From the NCBI RefSeq assembly GCF_004001045.1, contig NZ_BIMK01000015.1, positions 1-64,000 on the forward strand: a stretch of 64,000 nt of DNA, given 5' to 3'. The translations under genes were made by a program, and so were the position numbers. The stretch's first letter is position 1, and each line of letters starts with the position of its first letter. The notes under the pieces are model-generated. The model searched no databases and was not told the DNA's origin. It worked only from the letters and a program-made list of their open reading frames with translations. Positions 8,612-17,318 of the stretch are shown in pieces. This DNA is from Paenibacillus chibensis. GTDB lineage: Bacteria; Bacillota; Bacilli; Paenibacillales; Paenibacillaceae.

Positions 8612-8761
8612 ATGAAGAGCTATCGTACGAAAACCTCTTTTCATATGACTGGGAAGGCATGGCAAATTCGAATCATGCTGAAGCAATGGATGCAGGAAAC
8701 AGAACCGCTCACTCCGCTGGCACAAATTCTGAAGGACTCCAAAGGAAACGAAAGAGGCTAA
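8612..8761 (+). CDS. mciZ: MciZ-like Z-ring inhibitor peptide
   Basis: A 49-codon gene. MciZ of B. subtilis (40 residues) binds FtsZ and blocks Z-ring assembly in the sporulating mother cell. The shared core is visible as GKAWQIRIMLKQW (residues 14-26), compared with GKAWEIRAKLKEY in B. subtilis. The position next to nudF, divergently transcribed, is also the same. The ATG at 8612 has GAAGGGAAG upstream; a longer in-frame reading from 8546 lacks a ribosome site. The C-terminal extension (PLTPLAQILKDSKG) has no counterpart I can recall. Function is inferred from motif plus location. Confidence 0.72.
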   Translation: MKSYRTKTSFHMTGKAWQIRIMLKQWMQETEPLTPLAQILKDSKGNERG

Positions 8762-8902
8762 ACTGCGACTTTAATCCCTAATCCATAAGAAAATTCTCAA
8801 AAAATGTGAGAAATGTCACGCTTTTTTGGATTTTTATATTTTTTCTTTCGCTTCCTATAACTCTGAACAGATAAAGTTGTTATATATAGCGGAGGGTTCA
8901 TT

Positions 8903-10129
8903 ATGAACAAAGGTCATTTATCTTTATTGCTAAAATCCCAGCCCGAATCTTCTACATTACATTATAAATTAGGAATATGGTACCGCTCCCGCGGTATGAT
9001 GGACGAGGCCGCTGCAAGCCTGGAGCAAGCCCTGTCTTACGCATCCCGGAGTCCTGAAGGCAGCAAGGAGCATACCTTTGATGAACCCTTGTGCTGGCTG
9101 GAATACGGCAAGCAGCTCCGGCTGCTCGGCCAATCCTCCCAAGCCGCAGCGGCATTCGAGCAGTGCTTGAACCATAACGGCTACATCATTGAGGCTCTGG
9201 TGGAAATCGGAGACATGCTCTACCGGGCCGGAATGACTGATGATGATTTGACCCTCAGGCTTACTGCCATCGCATCCGCGTCAATCCAGAATCATGCCAT
9301 CCCCGTAGCGGAGGCTCTCAGGTTACTTGGAGCTTATCATGCAGCCACTGAAATCTACGCTGCCAGCATGCAGTCGAAAGGCTGGACAGAAAACAATTTA
9401 GTCCATTATATCCTTTGTCTTATTTACATAAACCAATTCAAGGAAGCGCTCGCCTTATTATCAAGGAAAGCGATTCATCAGGAGCGCGTTCTTCTGATGA
9501 CCGCCCAGCATATCATCCGGGTTACAGAAGTTATCAATGTATGCAAATGCTGCCTATACGGTATGAACGGAGGAAACGGCATGCCAGCTTTGTCACGGTA
9601 TGAAGCCTTAGAAACAGCCAAAACAGCCATCGCACTTGGAAAAATCGATGAAGCTCTCGCCATCTTGTCCAGTCCTACCCCACACGAGTACAATGAATTG
9701 ATATATACCTTGTATCAGCAAGGTTATCGTGAATTGGCCGCGAATCGGATCGCGGAAATGGATCAGCTTCCGCTTTACGAGCGTAGTCAGATCTCCCTCG
9801 ACCTTTGTTTCATCGCTGCGGAAATTCAGTACGATACCGGTAAATACGAGGAAGCCGCCGCCATCTTCGAAGCGATATACAGTACGGATCCCAATCATTC
9901 ACCAGCTAGATTCGGCGCAGCTTCCTGCTATCTGCAGCAGACCCATCGATCTCTGATCTCCAAGATGGAAAGCTGCGTGATCGGCAGCGAAACGTTCATG
10001 AAAATCGACCGCTATCTCAGCAACATTACCCGCGCACTCCACATCCTTAACATTACGCAGTGGCATACGGAATGGACGCCTGCCCAGCAGCGCAATCACC
10101 AGGCTACCTCTGCCGCCATGTTACATTAA
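8903..10129 (+). CDS. TPR-repeat protein
   Basis: A 408-residue cytoplasmic protein made of tetratricopeptide-like helical pairs. The clearest are residues 19-46 (LHYKLGIWYRSRGMMDEAAASLEQAL), 65-92 (WLEYGKQLRLLGQSSQAAAAFEQCL) and about 300-330 (AAEIQYDTGKYEEAAAIFEAIYSTDPN). No signal peptide or catalytic motif is seen. TPR arrays mediate protein-protein contacts; the partner cannot be read from the sequence. The start has GCGGAGGG 9 nt upstream. It is a single-gene plus-strand unit ending at the hairpin at 10142-10186. Confidence 0.85.
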   Translation: MNKGHLSLLLKSQPESSTLHYKLGIWYRSRGMMDEAAASLEQALSYASRSPEGSKEHTFDEPLCWLEYGKQLRLLGQSSQAAAAFEQCLNHNGYIIEALVEIGDMLYRAGMTDDDLTLRLTAIASASIQNHAIPVAEALRLLGAYHAATEIYAASMQSKGWTENNLVHYILCLIYINQFKEALALLSRKAIHQERVLLMTAQHIIRVTEVINVCKCCLYGMNGGNGMPALSRYEALETAKTAIALGKIDEALAILSSPTPHEYNELIYTLYQQGYRELAANRIAEMDQLPLYERSQISLDLCFIAAEIQYDTGKYEEAAAIFEAIYSTDPNHSPARFGAASCYLQQTHRSLISKMESCVIGSETFMKIDRYLSNITRALHILNITQWHTEWTPAQQRNHQATSAAMLH

Positions 10130-10141
10130 TAAGCATGAAAA

Positions 10142-10186
10142 AGGCTATTCTCAGCCGGCTTTACATGGGCCGCCTGAGAATAGCCT
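10142..10186. terminator. Convergent terminator between the TPR gene and the M20 peptidase gene
   Basis: Arms AGGCTATTCTCAG (10142-10154) and CTGAGAATAGCCT (10174-10186), with a G+C-rich inner stem. The minus-strand reading is followed by TTTTT and is the stronger direction; the plus reading has only a mixed T/A-rich tail. Confidence 0.85.
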
Positions 10187-10203
10187 ATTATTGTATTTCA
10201 GTT

Positions 10204-11328
10204 TTATTTCGTTGTCTCGCGAATGATGCTGATGATCATTTCCGCTGCTTTTGCCATATCTACCGCGCGAATCCGTTCTTTCGTCGTGTGAATATCTTCA
10301 TAGCCGAGCGCCAAATTGACTGTAGGGACGCCCATGCCGTTGAAAATATTCGCATCGCTTCCCCCGCCGGAATGGAACGTCCGGCTGCTGAGGCCGATGC
10401 TTCGAATCGCACGCTGAGCCAGTTGAACGACCTCGTCATCCTCGCCAAAGTTAAATGCAGGATACACGATTTCACTGATAAACTCGCATTTTGCCCCGCA
10501 TTCCGAAGCGGCGCTTTCCAGCGCTTCCCGCATATGCTCGATCTGCCGCTCTACTTTATCCTGAACAATGCTGCGCGCTTCCGCATCAAGCTCAACGTAA
10601 TCGCATACCACGTTCGTGGCGCCGCCCCCGGCAAATTTACCGATGTTGGCGGTCGTCTCATGGTCCAACCGGCCGAGCTTCATCCGTGAAATCGCTTTGG
10701 AAGCAACCTGGATCGCGCTGATTCCGTCTTCGGGATTCACGCCGGCATGGGCGGACTTGCCGAAAATCTTCATTTTCATTTTAGCCTGGGTGGGTGCCGC
10801 AACCGCGATGGCGCCGATTTCTCCATTGGAATCGATGGCGTAACCAAGCTCCGCGTCCAGGTATTTCGGATCCATGCAGCGTGCTCCCAGCAATCCGGAT
10901 TCCTCGCCTACTGTAATGACGAATTGGATCTGACCATGCTCAATCTGATGTTCCTTCAGCACTTTAATGGCTTCGAACAACACCGCAATCCCGGCCTTAT
11001 CGTCAGAACCAAGGATCGTCGTGCCGTCGCTCGTAATCCAGCCGTCCTCGTGAAGCGTAGGCTTGATTCCTTTACCCGGTGCTACCGTATCCATATGGCA
11101 GGTGAAAAACAGCTTCGGTGCCGTACTTCCCGCCTTGCCTTCCATCGTCACGATCAAATTTCCCGCGCCGTGCCCCGTTCTTTCCTTGGAGTCATCTTCC
11201 ATCACATGGAGACCCAAATCACCGAATTTCTTCTTCAACAAGGCAGAGATTTCTTCCTCATGCCCTGTTTCGCTGTCTACCTGTACCAGCTCCATAAATT
11301 CTTCCACTAAACGGTCTTGTCTGATCAT
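10204..11328 (-). CDS. M20-family metallopeptidase (PepT/YqjE-like)
   Basis: A 374-residue zinc aminopeptidase-type protein related to peptidase T and B. subtilis YqjE; peptide substrates are not defined. Metal-binding motifs: FFTCHMDTVAPG (His, Asp), LGSDDKAG (bridging Asp), GEESGLLGA (general-base Glu and ligand), YAIDSNG, and a C-terminal LALGYEDIHTTKERI with the last His. The dimerisation domain lies at about residues 180-290. No signal peptide. It is divergent from the small Prli42-like gene, with about 100 bp between them. Confidence 0.87.
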   Translation of the reverse strand: MIRQDRLVEEFMELVQVDSETGHEEEISALLKKKFGDLGLHVMEDDSKERTGHGAGNLIVTMEGKAGSTAPKLFFTCHMDTVAPGKGIKPTLHEDGWITSDGTTILGSDDKAGIAVLFEAIKVLKEHQIEHGQIQFVITVGEESGLLGARCMDPKYLDAELGYAIDSNGEIGAIAVAAPTQAKMKMKIFGKSAHAGVNPEDGISAIQVASKAISRMKLGRLDHETTANIGKFAGGGATNVVCDYVELDAEARSIVQDKVERQIEHMREALESAASECGAKCEFISEIVYPAFNFGEDDEVVQLAQRAIRSIGLSSRTFHSGGGSDANIFNGMGVPTVNLALGYEDIHTTKERIRAVDMAKAAEMIISIIRETTK

Positions 11329-11431
11329 TGGACTTTCCTCTCTCTCCTGGTTAAGTTACAATAAACATAGCAGTCTGCCCAACAGAATTCATTACTGCAC
11401 CCATAAATCTTAAATCTGAAAAGGAGAAGCT

Positions 11432-11533
11432 ATGCAAAATAAGAAATGGTTCCGTGTTTTTGTTTACCTGATGCTGATCGCCATGTTCGGTTCCGTTATT
11501 TTCGGAGTCGTTGAATCCCTGATCGCCCGCTGA
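11432..11533 (+). CDS. prli42: Prli42-like stressosome membrane miniprotein
   Basis: A 33-residue protein, too short for usual gene calling. It starts with a basic MQNKKWFRVF segment followed by one membrane helix (VYLMLIAMFGSVIFGVV). This pattern matches Prli42, a conserved Firmicutes miniprotein that tethers the stressosome to the membrane in Listeria. The ATG at 11432 has AAAAGGAGA 6 nt upstream, which argues for real translation. The gene ends one base before the convergent lipB stop. Function here is by analogy only. Confidence 0.75.
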   Translation: MQNKKWFRVFVYLMLIAMFGSVIFGVVESLIAR

Positions 11534-11534
11534 T

Positions 11535-12233
11535 TCAGCGGGCCGTTTCATTTATCGGGTCTTTCACTGCCTCAAATCCGAAAATGTCGGTAAAGAACGG
11601 TACAATTTCCTCCGCCACTTGCTCTACGGTAAACGTCATGCCGGTGCACTCCTCGAGCGAGGTGACCCCATACTCCTGGATGCCGCAAGGAATAATTCCT
11701 TTAAAGCCCTGCTCTCCGATCCCTGCCTTGATATTGAAAGCAAATCCGTGACTTGTCACGAATGCGCGCCGGCTTCGGCATTTATTAAATTTCACTCCGA
11801 TAGCGCACACCTTCAGATCACCGACCCACACGCCCGTATATTCCGGCTTACGACCCGCCTCGATGCCGTAGTGCCCCAAGTAATTGATCACGACCTGCTC
11901 CAAATCGCGCAAATAGGCGTGCAAATCCAGTCCCGCCCCCTCCAACATAAGCAAAGGGTATCCGACCAACTGCCCGGGCCCATGGTATGTAATGTCGCCG
12001 CCACGGTCAATCTCAAACAAACCGATGCCCTGCTCCTCCAGCTGTTCCTTGCTTAATAGCAGATGCTCAGGATGCCGCTGTGAACCAATGGTGTAGGTTG
12101 GCGGATGCTGCAAGAGCAGCAGGGTATCCTGCTGCTCTCCAAGGTCAATGCTTTTTACGATCGATTTTTGCAAATCCCAAGCTGCATCATAGCCCATCAT
12201 CGGCGTATACGAAACATGAAGTGCTTTGCTCAT
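11535..12233 (-). CDS. lipB: Octanoyl-[acyl-carrier-protein]:protein octanoyltransferase LipB
   Basis: Transfers octanoyl from ACP to lipoyl domains, the first step of lipoate synthesis. It has 232 residues with the family motifs RGGDITYHGPGQLVGYP (residues about 75-92), SHGFAFNI and the catalytic-cysteine segment IIPCGIQEYGVTS. It lies 33 bp after the E2 gene whose lipoyl domain is a likely substrate, so it is probably co-transcribed with the dehydrogenase. Many Firmicutes use LipM/LipL instead; the motifs here are of the LipB type. Confidence 0.92.
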   Translation of the reverse strand: MSKALHVSYTPMMGYDAAWDLQKSIVKSIDLGEQQDTLLLLQHPPTYTIGSQRHPEHLLLSKEQLEEQGIGLFEIDRGGDITYHGPGQLVGYPLLMLEGAGLDLHAYLRDLEQVVINYLGHYGIEAGRKPEYTGVWVGDLKVCAIGVKFNKCRSRRAFVTSHGFAFNIKAGIGEQGFKGIIPCGIQEYGVTSLEECTGMTFTVEQVAEEIVPFFTDIFGFEAVKDPINETAR

Positions 12234-12266
12234 AAATGATTCACGCCCTCTCCAGATGATGAATGA

Positions 12267-13622
12267 TTAATATACTTTGGTATCCAGCGTATAGGCTTCG
12301 ATATTCTCCTTCACCCGCTGCAGGAAGCGTCCGCAGATCACCCCGTCGAGAATCCGATGATCCAGAGACAGACAGATGTTGGCCATGGAGCGGACCGCAA
12401 TCATGTCATTGATGACGACCGGCTTCTTCACAATCGATTCGAACGTCAGAATCGCGGCCTGTGGATAGTTGATAATCGGATAAGAGAGAATCGATCCGAA
12501 GGAACCCGTATTGTTCACGGTAAAAGTACCGCCCTGCATGTCGTCAAGCTTCAGCTTGCCTTGCCGGGTTTTGTTCGCAAGCTCTTCGATCTCGCGCGCT
12601 AGTCCGGCGATGTTCTTCTGGTCCGCTCGTTGGATGACTGGCGTCATGACCGAATCCTCCGTGCCAACGGCCAGCGAGATGTTAATGTCGCGTTTGACGA
12701 TAATTTTATTCACGGCCCACACAGAGTTCATGATCGGATAATCCTTGATCGCATTCACGACAGCCTTCAGGAAGAATGCCAGATACGTTAAATTATACCC
12801 TTCTCTGCGCTTAAATTCATCCTTCAGCTTGTTGCGCAAAAGCACGAGGTTCGTCACATCCACTTCCACCATGGTCCACGCATGCGGAATTTCGGAAACG
12901 CTCTGACGCATGTTGGTTGCAATCGCGTTACGGATCGGCGTTACGTCGATCAGCGTTTCGCGTTCGCCCCCTCTTTCCACCTCGATCGGCGGAATTTTAG
13001 GAGATTCGGACATATGCAGTCCCGAATTTCTTTCCGGCTGCGGCGGCTTCGGAATATACTGCTCCGGCGTAACGGCAGGGTTGGCATGCGGCAGGTCCTT
13101 GAACGGAGATTTGACTTCCGAAGCGGTTCCTGCTTGCGGACGGGCAGCGCCGCCCTTTTCCACGAAAGCTAAGACATCCTTGCGGGTAATCCGTCCCCCC
13201 ATACCGGTGCCCTGAATCATGCTCAAGTTGACTCCATGCTCGGCTGCCAGCGACTGAACGGCAGGTGAGTATCGGCTTCTCATCGACTGATCGCCTGTAA
13301 GTTCAGCTGCTGCATTCGTTTGCGTATCCTGCTGTGCTTGATGATGTTGGATAGGTGCTGGAGCCTGGCCTTCGACCGCCATGCGGCAGATAACCTCTCC
13401 CACCGCGACCTTCTGGCCTTCCTCAGCCACCCACTCGGCCATAACGCCGTCTATGGTGGAAGGAATTTCGGCGTTTACCTTATCGGTAACAACCTCACAG
13501 ATCGGTTCATACTGCTCTACCTTGTCCCCCGGCTGCTTCAGCCACTTGGCAATCGTCGCTGAAACCAGAGATTCAGCCAGCTGCGGCATCACCACATCGG
13601 TTAAATTTTGATGTTCTGACAT
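12267..13622 (-). CDS. bkdB: Branched-chain 2-oxoacid dehydrogenase E2 (dihydrolipoyl acyltransferase)
   Basis: Core of the branched-chain 2-oxoacid dehydrogenase, moving acyl groups from lipoate to CoA. Domains in order: an N-terminal lipoyl domain (about 5-80; the lipoylated Lys is in VTDKVNAEIPST), a Pro/Ala/Gln-rich linker, an E1/E3-binding domain (about 115-155, YSPAVQSLAAEHG), a second linker, and a catalytic domain ending in LDHRILDGVICGRF, which holds the His/Asp active site. The 451-residue length is normal for the family. The products (isovaleryl-, isobutyryl- and methylbutyryl-CoA) prime branched-chain fatty acids. A general 2-oxoacid E2 is the alternative, but the gene order favours the branched-chain enzyme. 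Confidence 0.9.
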   Translation of the reverse strand: MSEHQNLTDVVMPQLAESLVSATIAKWLKQPGDKVEQYEPICEVVTDKVNAEIPSTIDGVMAEWVAEEGQKVAVGEVICRMAVEGQAPAPIQHHQAQQDTQTNAAAELTGDQSMRSRYSPAVQSLAAEHGVNLSMIQGTGMGGRITRKDVLAFVEKGGAARPQAGTASEVKSPFKDLPHANPAVTPEQYIPKPPQPERNSGLHMSESPKIPPIEVERGGERETLIDVTPIRNAIATNMRQSVSEIPHAWTMVEVDVTNLVLLRNKLKDEFKRREGYNLTYLAFFLKAVVNAIKDYPIMNSVWAVNKIIVKRDINISLAVGTEDSVMTPVIQRADQKNIAGLAREIEELANKTRQGKLKLDDMQGGTFTVNNTGSFGSILSYPIINYPQAAILTFESIVKKPVVINDMIAVRSMANICLSLDHRILDGVICGRFLQRVKENIEAYTLDTKVY

Positions 13623-13642
13623 GTTTTCACCCCTAAGCTTCC

Positions 13643-14629
13643 CTAGTAGATTGCCAATTGACGCATGGCTTCTTTGACTTTGTCTTTGCTCAGCATATAG
13701 AACTTTTCCATAGGTGGACTGATCGGCATCGCCGGCACATCCGGGCTGCAGCAGCGCATGATCGGAGCGTCCAGATCAAACAGGCACTCCTCCGAAATAA
13801 TGGCCGCGACTTCGGCGCCGACGCCTCCGGTTTTGTTGTCTTCATGAACGATCAGCACCTTGCCGGTCTGACGGACGGCTTCTATGATGCTGTCACGGTC
13901 GAGCGGCTGCAGCGTGCGCAGATCAAGAATATGCGCCGTGATGCCCTCTTCCTTCTCCAGCTCCTCGGCCGCCTGCAGACAGAAATGAAGCGGCATGCTG
14001 TAGCCGATCACGGTAATGTCCGCTCCCTCGCGCAGCAGATTGGCTTTTCCGATTGGTACGGTGTAATCTTCAAGGGGCACATCGCCCTGGATCATTTTGT
14101 AGCATTTTTTATTTTCGAAGAAAAGAACCGGATCCGGATCTTGAATCGCAGCCTTCAACAAGCCTTTGGCATCGTATGCCGTAAACGGAGCGACGATTTT
14201 CAGACCCGGCGTGCCGAAGAAAATCGATTCCGGACATTGGGAATGGTACAGTCCGCCGAAAATGCCGCCGCCGATCGGCGCGCGGACCACGACAGGACAA
14301 CTCCAGTCATTGTTAGAGCGATAGCGGATCTTGGCCGCTTCACTAATGATTTGGTTGGTAGCCGGCAGCATGAAATCCGAATACTGCATTTCCGCGATCG
14401 GCTTCATGCCGACCATGGCAGCACCAATGGCAACACCGGCAATAGCCGACTCGGCCAGGGGTGTATCCAAGACCCGTTCTTCGCCGAACTGATCCAATAG
14501 GCCTTTGGTCGTCGTAAACACGCCGCCTTTGACACCGACGTCCTCACCAAGAACAAATACCGATTCGTCCTTCTCCATCTCTTCCTTGATGGCTAGACGA
14601 ATCGCATCGATATATTCCATTACTGCCAT
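13643..14629 (-). CDS. bkdAB: Branched-chain 2-oxoacid dehydrogenase E1 beta subunit
   Basis: The beta half of the thiamin-diphosphate-dependent E1 component (328 residues). Visible are LGEDVGVKGGVF near the N terminus, DTPLAESAIAGVAIGAA, RAPIGGGIFGGLYHSQ and a C-terminal transketolase-C-like domain starting at about 205 (VIGYSMPLHFCLQAAEEL). It overlaps the E1 alpha gene by 10 bp and precedes E2 by 20 bp, consistent with coupled translation of the complex. Confidence 0.93.
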   Translation of the reverse strand: MAVMEYIDAIRLAIKEEMEKDESVFVLGEDVGVKGGVFTTTKGLLDQFGEERVLDTPLAESAIAGVAIGAAMVGMKPIAEMQYSDFMLPATNQIISEAAKIRYRSNNDWSCPVVVRAPIGGGIFGGLYHSQCPESIFFGTPGLKIVAPFTAYDAKGLLKAAIQDPDPVLFFENKKCYKMIQGDVPLEDYTVPIGKANLLREGADITVIGYSMPLHFCLQAAEELEKEEGITAHILDLRTLQPLDRDSIIEAVRQTGKVLIVHEDNKTGGVGAEVAAIISEECLFDLDAPIMRCCSPDVPAMPISPPMEKFYMLSKDKVKEAMRQLAIY

Positions 14630-15660
14630 GTGGTTTCCCCCTCTTTACGATCATCCGCGTAGACATGCAGCAGCGTATCTTCCGGTTTCGGATAAGGAGC
14701 TTTATCCGCAGATTCGGTCGCATCCTTAATTTCCAGGGATACCTGTTCCAGCAGATCCGCATCCTTGGCTTCATCCCAGATACCGCAGTTTATCAAGTAG
14801 GTTTTAAACCGGGCAATGCCGTCCTTCTTCCAGTTTTCTTCAATTTCTTCTTTGGTCCGATATGCCAAATCATTATCGGAGGTGGAATGCGGGGACAAGC
14901 GGTACATCATCGCTTCGATCAGCGTCGGTCCTTCACCGCGGATCGCCCGTTCGCGGGCTTCCTTCACCGCCTTGTATACGGCCAGCGTATCATTGCCGTC
15001 CACGCGAATGCCCGGGAATCCATATCCGAGCGCGCGGTCGCTCACCTTGCCGCTGATTTGTTTATGAAGCGGAACGGAAATCGCGTATTGGTTGTTTTCG
15101 CACATAAAGATGACAGGCAGCTTATGCACGCCGGCAAAGTTGCAGCCTTCGTGGAAATCGCCCTGGTTGCTGGAACCTTCCCCAAAGGTAACGAAGGAAA
15201 CAAGCTCCTGCTTTCTCATTTTGGCAGCAAGCGCAACGCCTACCGCGTGTGGAACCTGAGTGGTGACCGGACTGGAGCCGGTCACGATACGAAGTCTTTT
15301 GGAACCGAAATGTCCTGGCATTTGACGTCCGCCGCTGTTCGGATCTTCCGCCTTCGCAAAAGCCGAAAGCATCAGTTCGCGTGCAGTCATGCCTACCGAT
15401 AATACGAAACCATAGTCGCGATAATAGGGAAGGAAATAATCCTTCTCGCGGTCTAAAGCAAATGCCGCGGCTACCTGAGCGGTCTCTTGACCCACGCCCG
15501 AGACGTGGAAGTTAATTTTGCCTGCGCGCTGCAGCAGTAAGTTACGCTCATCAAACTTGCGTGCGAGCAGCATATATCTGTACATGTCAATCACTTGTCC
15601 GTTGCTGAGACCAAGCTGCTCATGTTCATGCCCTGTTCCAACAGTACCTTGTTCATTCAT
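14620..15660 (-). CDS. bkdAA: Branched-chain 2-oxoacid dehydrogenase E1 alpha subunit
   Basis: Thiamin-diphosphate-binding E1 alpha subunit of 346 residues. The ThDP motif is seen as GEGSSNQGDFHEGCNFAGVH (residues about 160-179) with downstream ENNQYAISVP; the phosphorylation-loop-like region RLSPHSTSDND is also conserved. AAGGAGG lies 7 nt before the ATG at 15660. A separate promoter and a FapR-like operator in the 155-bp gap in front of it suggest that bkdAA-bkdAB-bkdB-lipB can be transcribed independently of lpdV. Confidence 0.93.
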   Translation of the reverse strand: MNEQGTVGTGHEHEQLGLSNGQVIDMYRYMLLARKFDERNLLLQRAGKINFHVSGVGQETAQVAAAFALDREKDYFLPYYRDYGFVLSVGMTARELMLSAFAKAEDPNSGGRQMPGHFGSKRLRIVTGSSPVTTQVPHAVGVALAAKMRKQELVSFVTFGEGSSNQGDFHEGCNFAGVHKLPVIFMCENNQYAISVPLHKQISGKVSDRALGYGFPGIRVDGNDTLAVYKAVKEARERAIRGEGPTLIEAMMYRLSPHSTSDNDLAYRTKEEIEENWKKDGIARFKTYLINCGIWDEAKDADLLEQVSLEIKDATESADKAPYPKPEDTLLHVYADDRKEGETTWQ

Positions 15661-15711
15661 GCGAGGTACCTCCTTATTAATGAAGCCTTTGACCAGTTTC
15701 TTAACCTGATA

Positions 15712-15728
15712 TTAAAACCTGGTACTAA
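15712..15728. promoter_or_regulatory. FapR-like operator in front of bkdAA
   Basis: The plus-strand sequence TTAAAACCTGGTACTAA matches 15 of 17 positions of the FapR palindrome (TTAGTACCTGGTACTAA type). It is placed about 17 bp downstream of the likely -10, where bound repressor would block transcription. FapR controls fatty-acid and phospholipid synthesis and is released by malonyl-CoA. The assignment rests on the sequence match alone. Confidence 0.55.
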
Positions 15729-15744
15729 GACTTGGGTTAACCTT

Positions 15745-15750
15745 ATTATA
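15745..15750 (-). promoter_or_regulatory. Probable -10 of the bkdAA promoter
   Basis: TATAAT on the minus strand. No good -35 is seen 16-18 bp upstream (TTTCTT at best), so the promoter would be weak or activator-dependent. Its value is that it places the FapR-like site just downstream of the expected transcription start. Confidence 0.45.
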
Positions 15751-15815
15751 ATCCTTCCCGCACCAAAAAGAAAAGGAGGTTTTTCAAACTTTTCTGACGG
15801 TACCCGATCAACTGG

Positions 15816-17237
15816 TCACAAACCGATCGAAAGTCCATCCACCGCCAGCATGCCTTCACCAATGATTTCGGCAAGCGTCGGGTGCGGATGAACCATCTGC
15901 CCCACTTCCCATGGCGTGGCATCCAGAAGCTGCGCCAAAGCCGCTTCGCTGATTAAATCCGTCACGTGCGCACCGATCATTTGCACCCCAAGAATGTCGT
16001 TAGTCTTAGCATCAGCTACAACCTTTACGAAACCTTCCTTGCTGCCATGCACGAGCGCTTTGCCAATCGCCTGGAAAGGGAACTTGCCAACCTTGACATC
16101 CATGCCCTTTTGGCGGGCTTCTTTTTCCGTCATTCCCACGCTTGCGACCTCCGGTCTGGTATATACGCAGCGCGGAATCAGATGCTGGGCAATCGGATGA
16201 ACGGCTTCACCGGCAAGATGGTTGACGGCTGCAATGCCTTCATGACTCGCCGCATGCGCCAGCTGTAATCCTCCGATGACATCGCCGATGGCATAAATAT
16301 GGCCTTCTCCGGTTTGCAGATAAGGATTCACCGCGATAAAGCCGCGCTCCACGCGCACATCCGTATTCTCCAGCCCGATATTCTCCACGTTCGCCTGACG
16401 TCCAACAGACACGAGAATGCATGAAGCTGTCAGCTTCTCGCTCTTTTCTCCCTTGCGCATGTCCAGGCTGACTTGCCCCTCCTTCGCCTGATAAGTATCC
16501 GGCTGTACTGTGGATCCGGTATGGATGGCAACCCCGCGTTTAGCCAAGAGCTTCTGAAGCTCGCGAGCCACCTCTTCATCCTCGGCAGGCAAGAGCTGGT
16601 CAGCAGCTTCGACAATCGTGACCTGCACCCCGAAATCATTCAGCATGGACGCCCACTCGACGCCAATCACTCCGCCGCCGACGATGATGATGGATTCCGG
16701 AAGTGCCTCCATTTGCAGCGCGTCATCGCTTGTCAGAATATAACGACCGTCAGGCTCCAACCCCGGCAGCGTGCGCGGACGGGAGCCCGTTGCGATAATG
16801 AGGTTCGTCGCTACGACCGTCTCCATGTCGCCATCCGCCAATTCGACTGCGACGGCTCCGCTTTTCGGAGAGAAAATCGAAGGACCGGTAACGCGTCCTT
16901 TGCCCTCGAGCACTTGAATTTTATTTTTGCGCATCAAATACTGCACACCTTGATGCAACTGTTCAACGATGGCCGATTTCCGCTCCTGCACTTTCGAGAA
17001 CACCAGCGTCGCTCCTTGCGTCTCAATGCCGTAGCTTTCACTATCTCGAATCTCCGCATATACTTCCGCGCTGCGCAGCAGCGATTTGCTTGGAATGCAG
17101 CCGCGGTGAAGGCAGGTCCCCCCCAGCTTGTCCGCTTCAATAATGACGACCTGCTTGCCGAGCTGTGCTGCCCGGATCGCCGCCACGTACCCACCAGTAC
17201 CGCCTCCTAGAATTGCCACGTCACAAGTAATTGTCAT
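15816..17237 (-). CDS. lpdV: Dihydrolipoyl dehydrogenase (E3) of the branched-chain complex
   Basis: A flavoprotein that reoxidises dihydrolipoamide with NAD+. It has 473 residues from the ATG at 17237, behind GGGGGA; two upstream in-frame ATGs (17243, 17252) sit on or before that site. FAD-binding GGGTGGYVAAIRAAQLG comes first, then the redox disulfide GGTCLHRGCIPSKS, then NAD-binding VGGGVIGVEWASML (about residue 178), and the C-terminal interface His-Glu pair in VHPHPTLAEIIGEG. It heads the bkd cluster; the ptb-bcd-buk genes that precede it in B. subtilis are not here. Confidence 0.94.
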   Translation of the reverse strand: MTITCDVAILGGGTGGYVAAIRAAQLGKQVVIIEADKLGGTCLHRGCIPSKSLLRSAEVYAEIRDSESYGIETQGATLVFSKVQERKSAIVEQLHQGVQYLMRKNKIQVLEGKGRVTGPSIFSPKSGAVAVELADGDMETVVATNLIIATGSRPRTLPGLEPDGRYILTSDDALQMEALPESIIIVGGGVIGVEWASMLNDFGVQVTIVEAADQLLPAEDEEVARELQKLLAKRGVAIHTGSTVQPDTYQAKEGQVSLDMRKGEKSEKLTASCILVSVGRQANVENIGLENTDVRVERGFIAVNPYLQTGEGHIYAIGDVIGGLQLAHAASHEGIAAVNHLAGEAVHPIAQHLIPRCVYTRPEVASVGMTEKEARQKGMDVKVGKFPFQAIGKALVHGSKEGFVKVVADAKTNDILGVQMIGAHVTDLISEAALAQLLDATPWEVGQMVHPHPTLAEIIGEGMLAVDGLSIGL

Positions 17238-17318
17238 ATCCATCCCCCACATATATTTTTCATTTGATTTGATTTTATTTGCACCATAAACTCTATGTAT
17301 GGTCTCACCCTTGTATCT

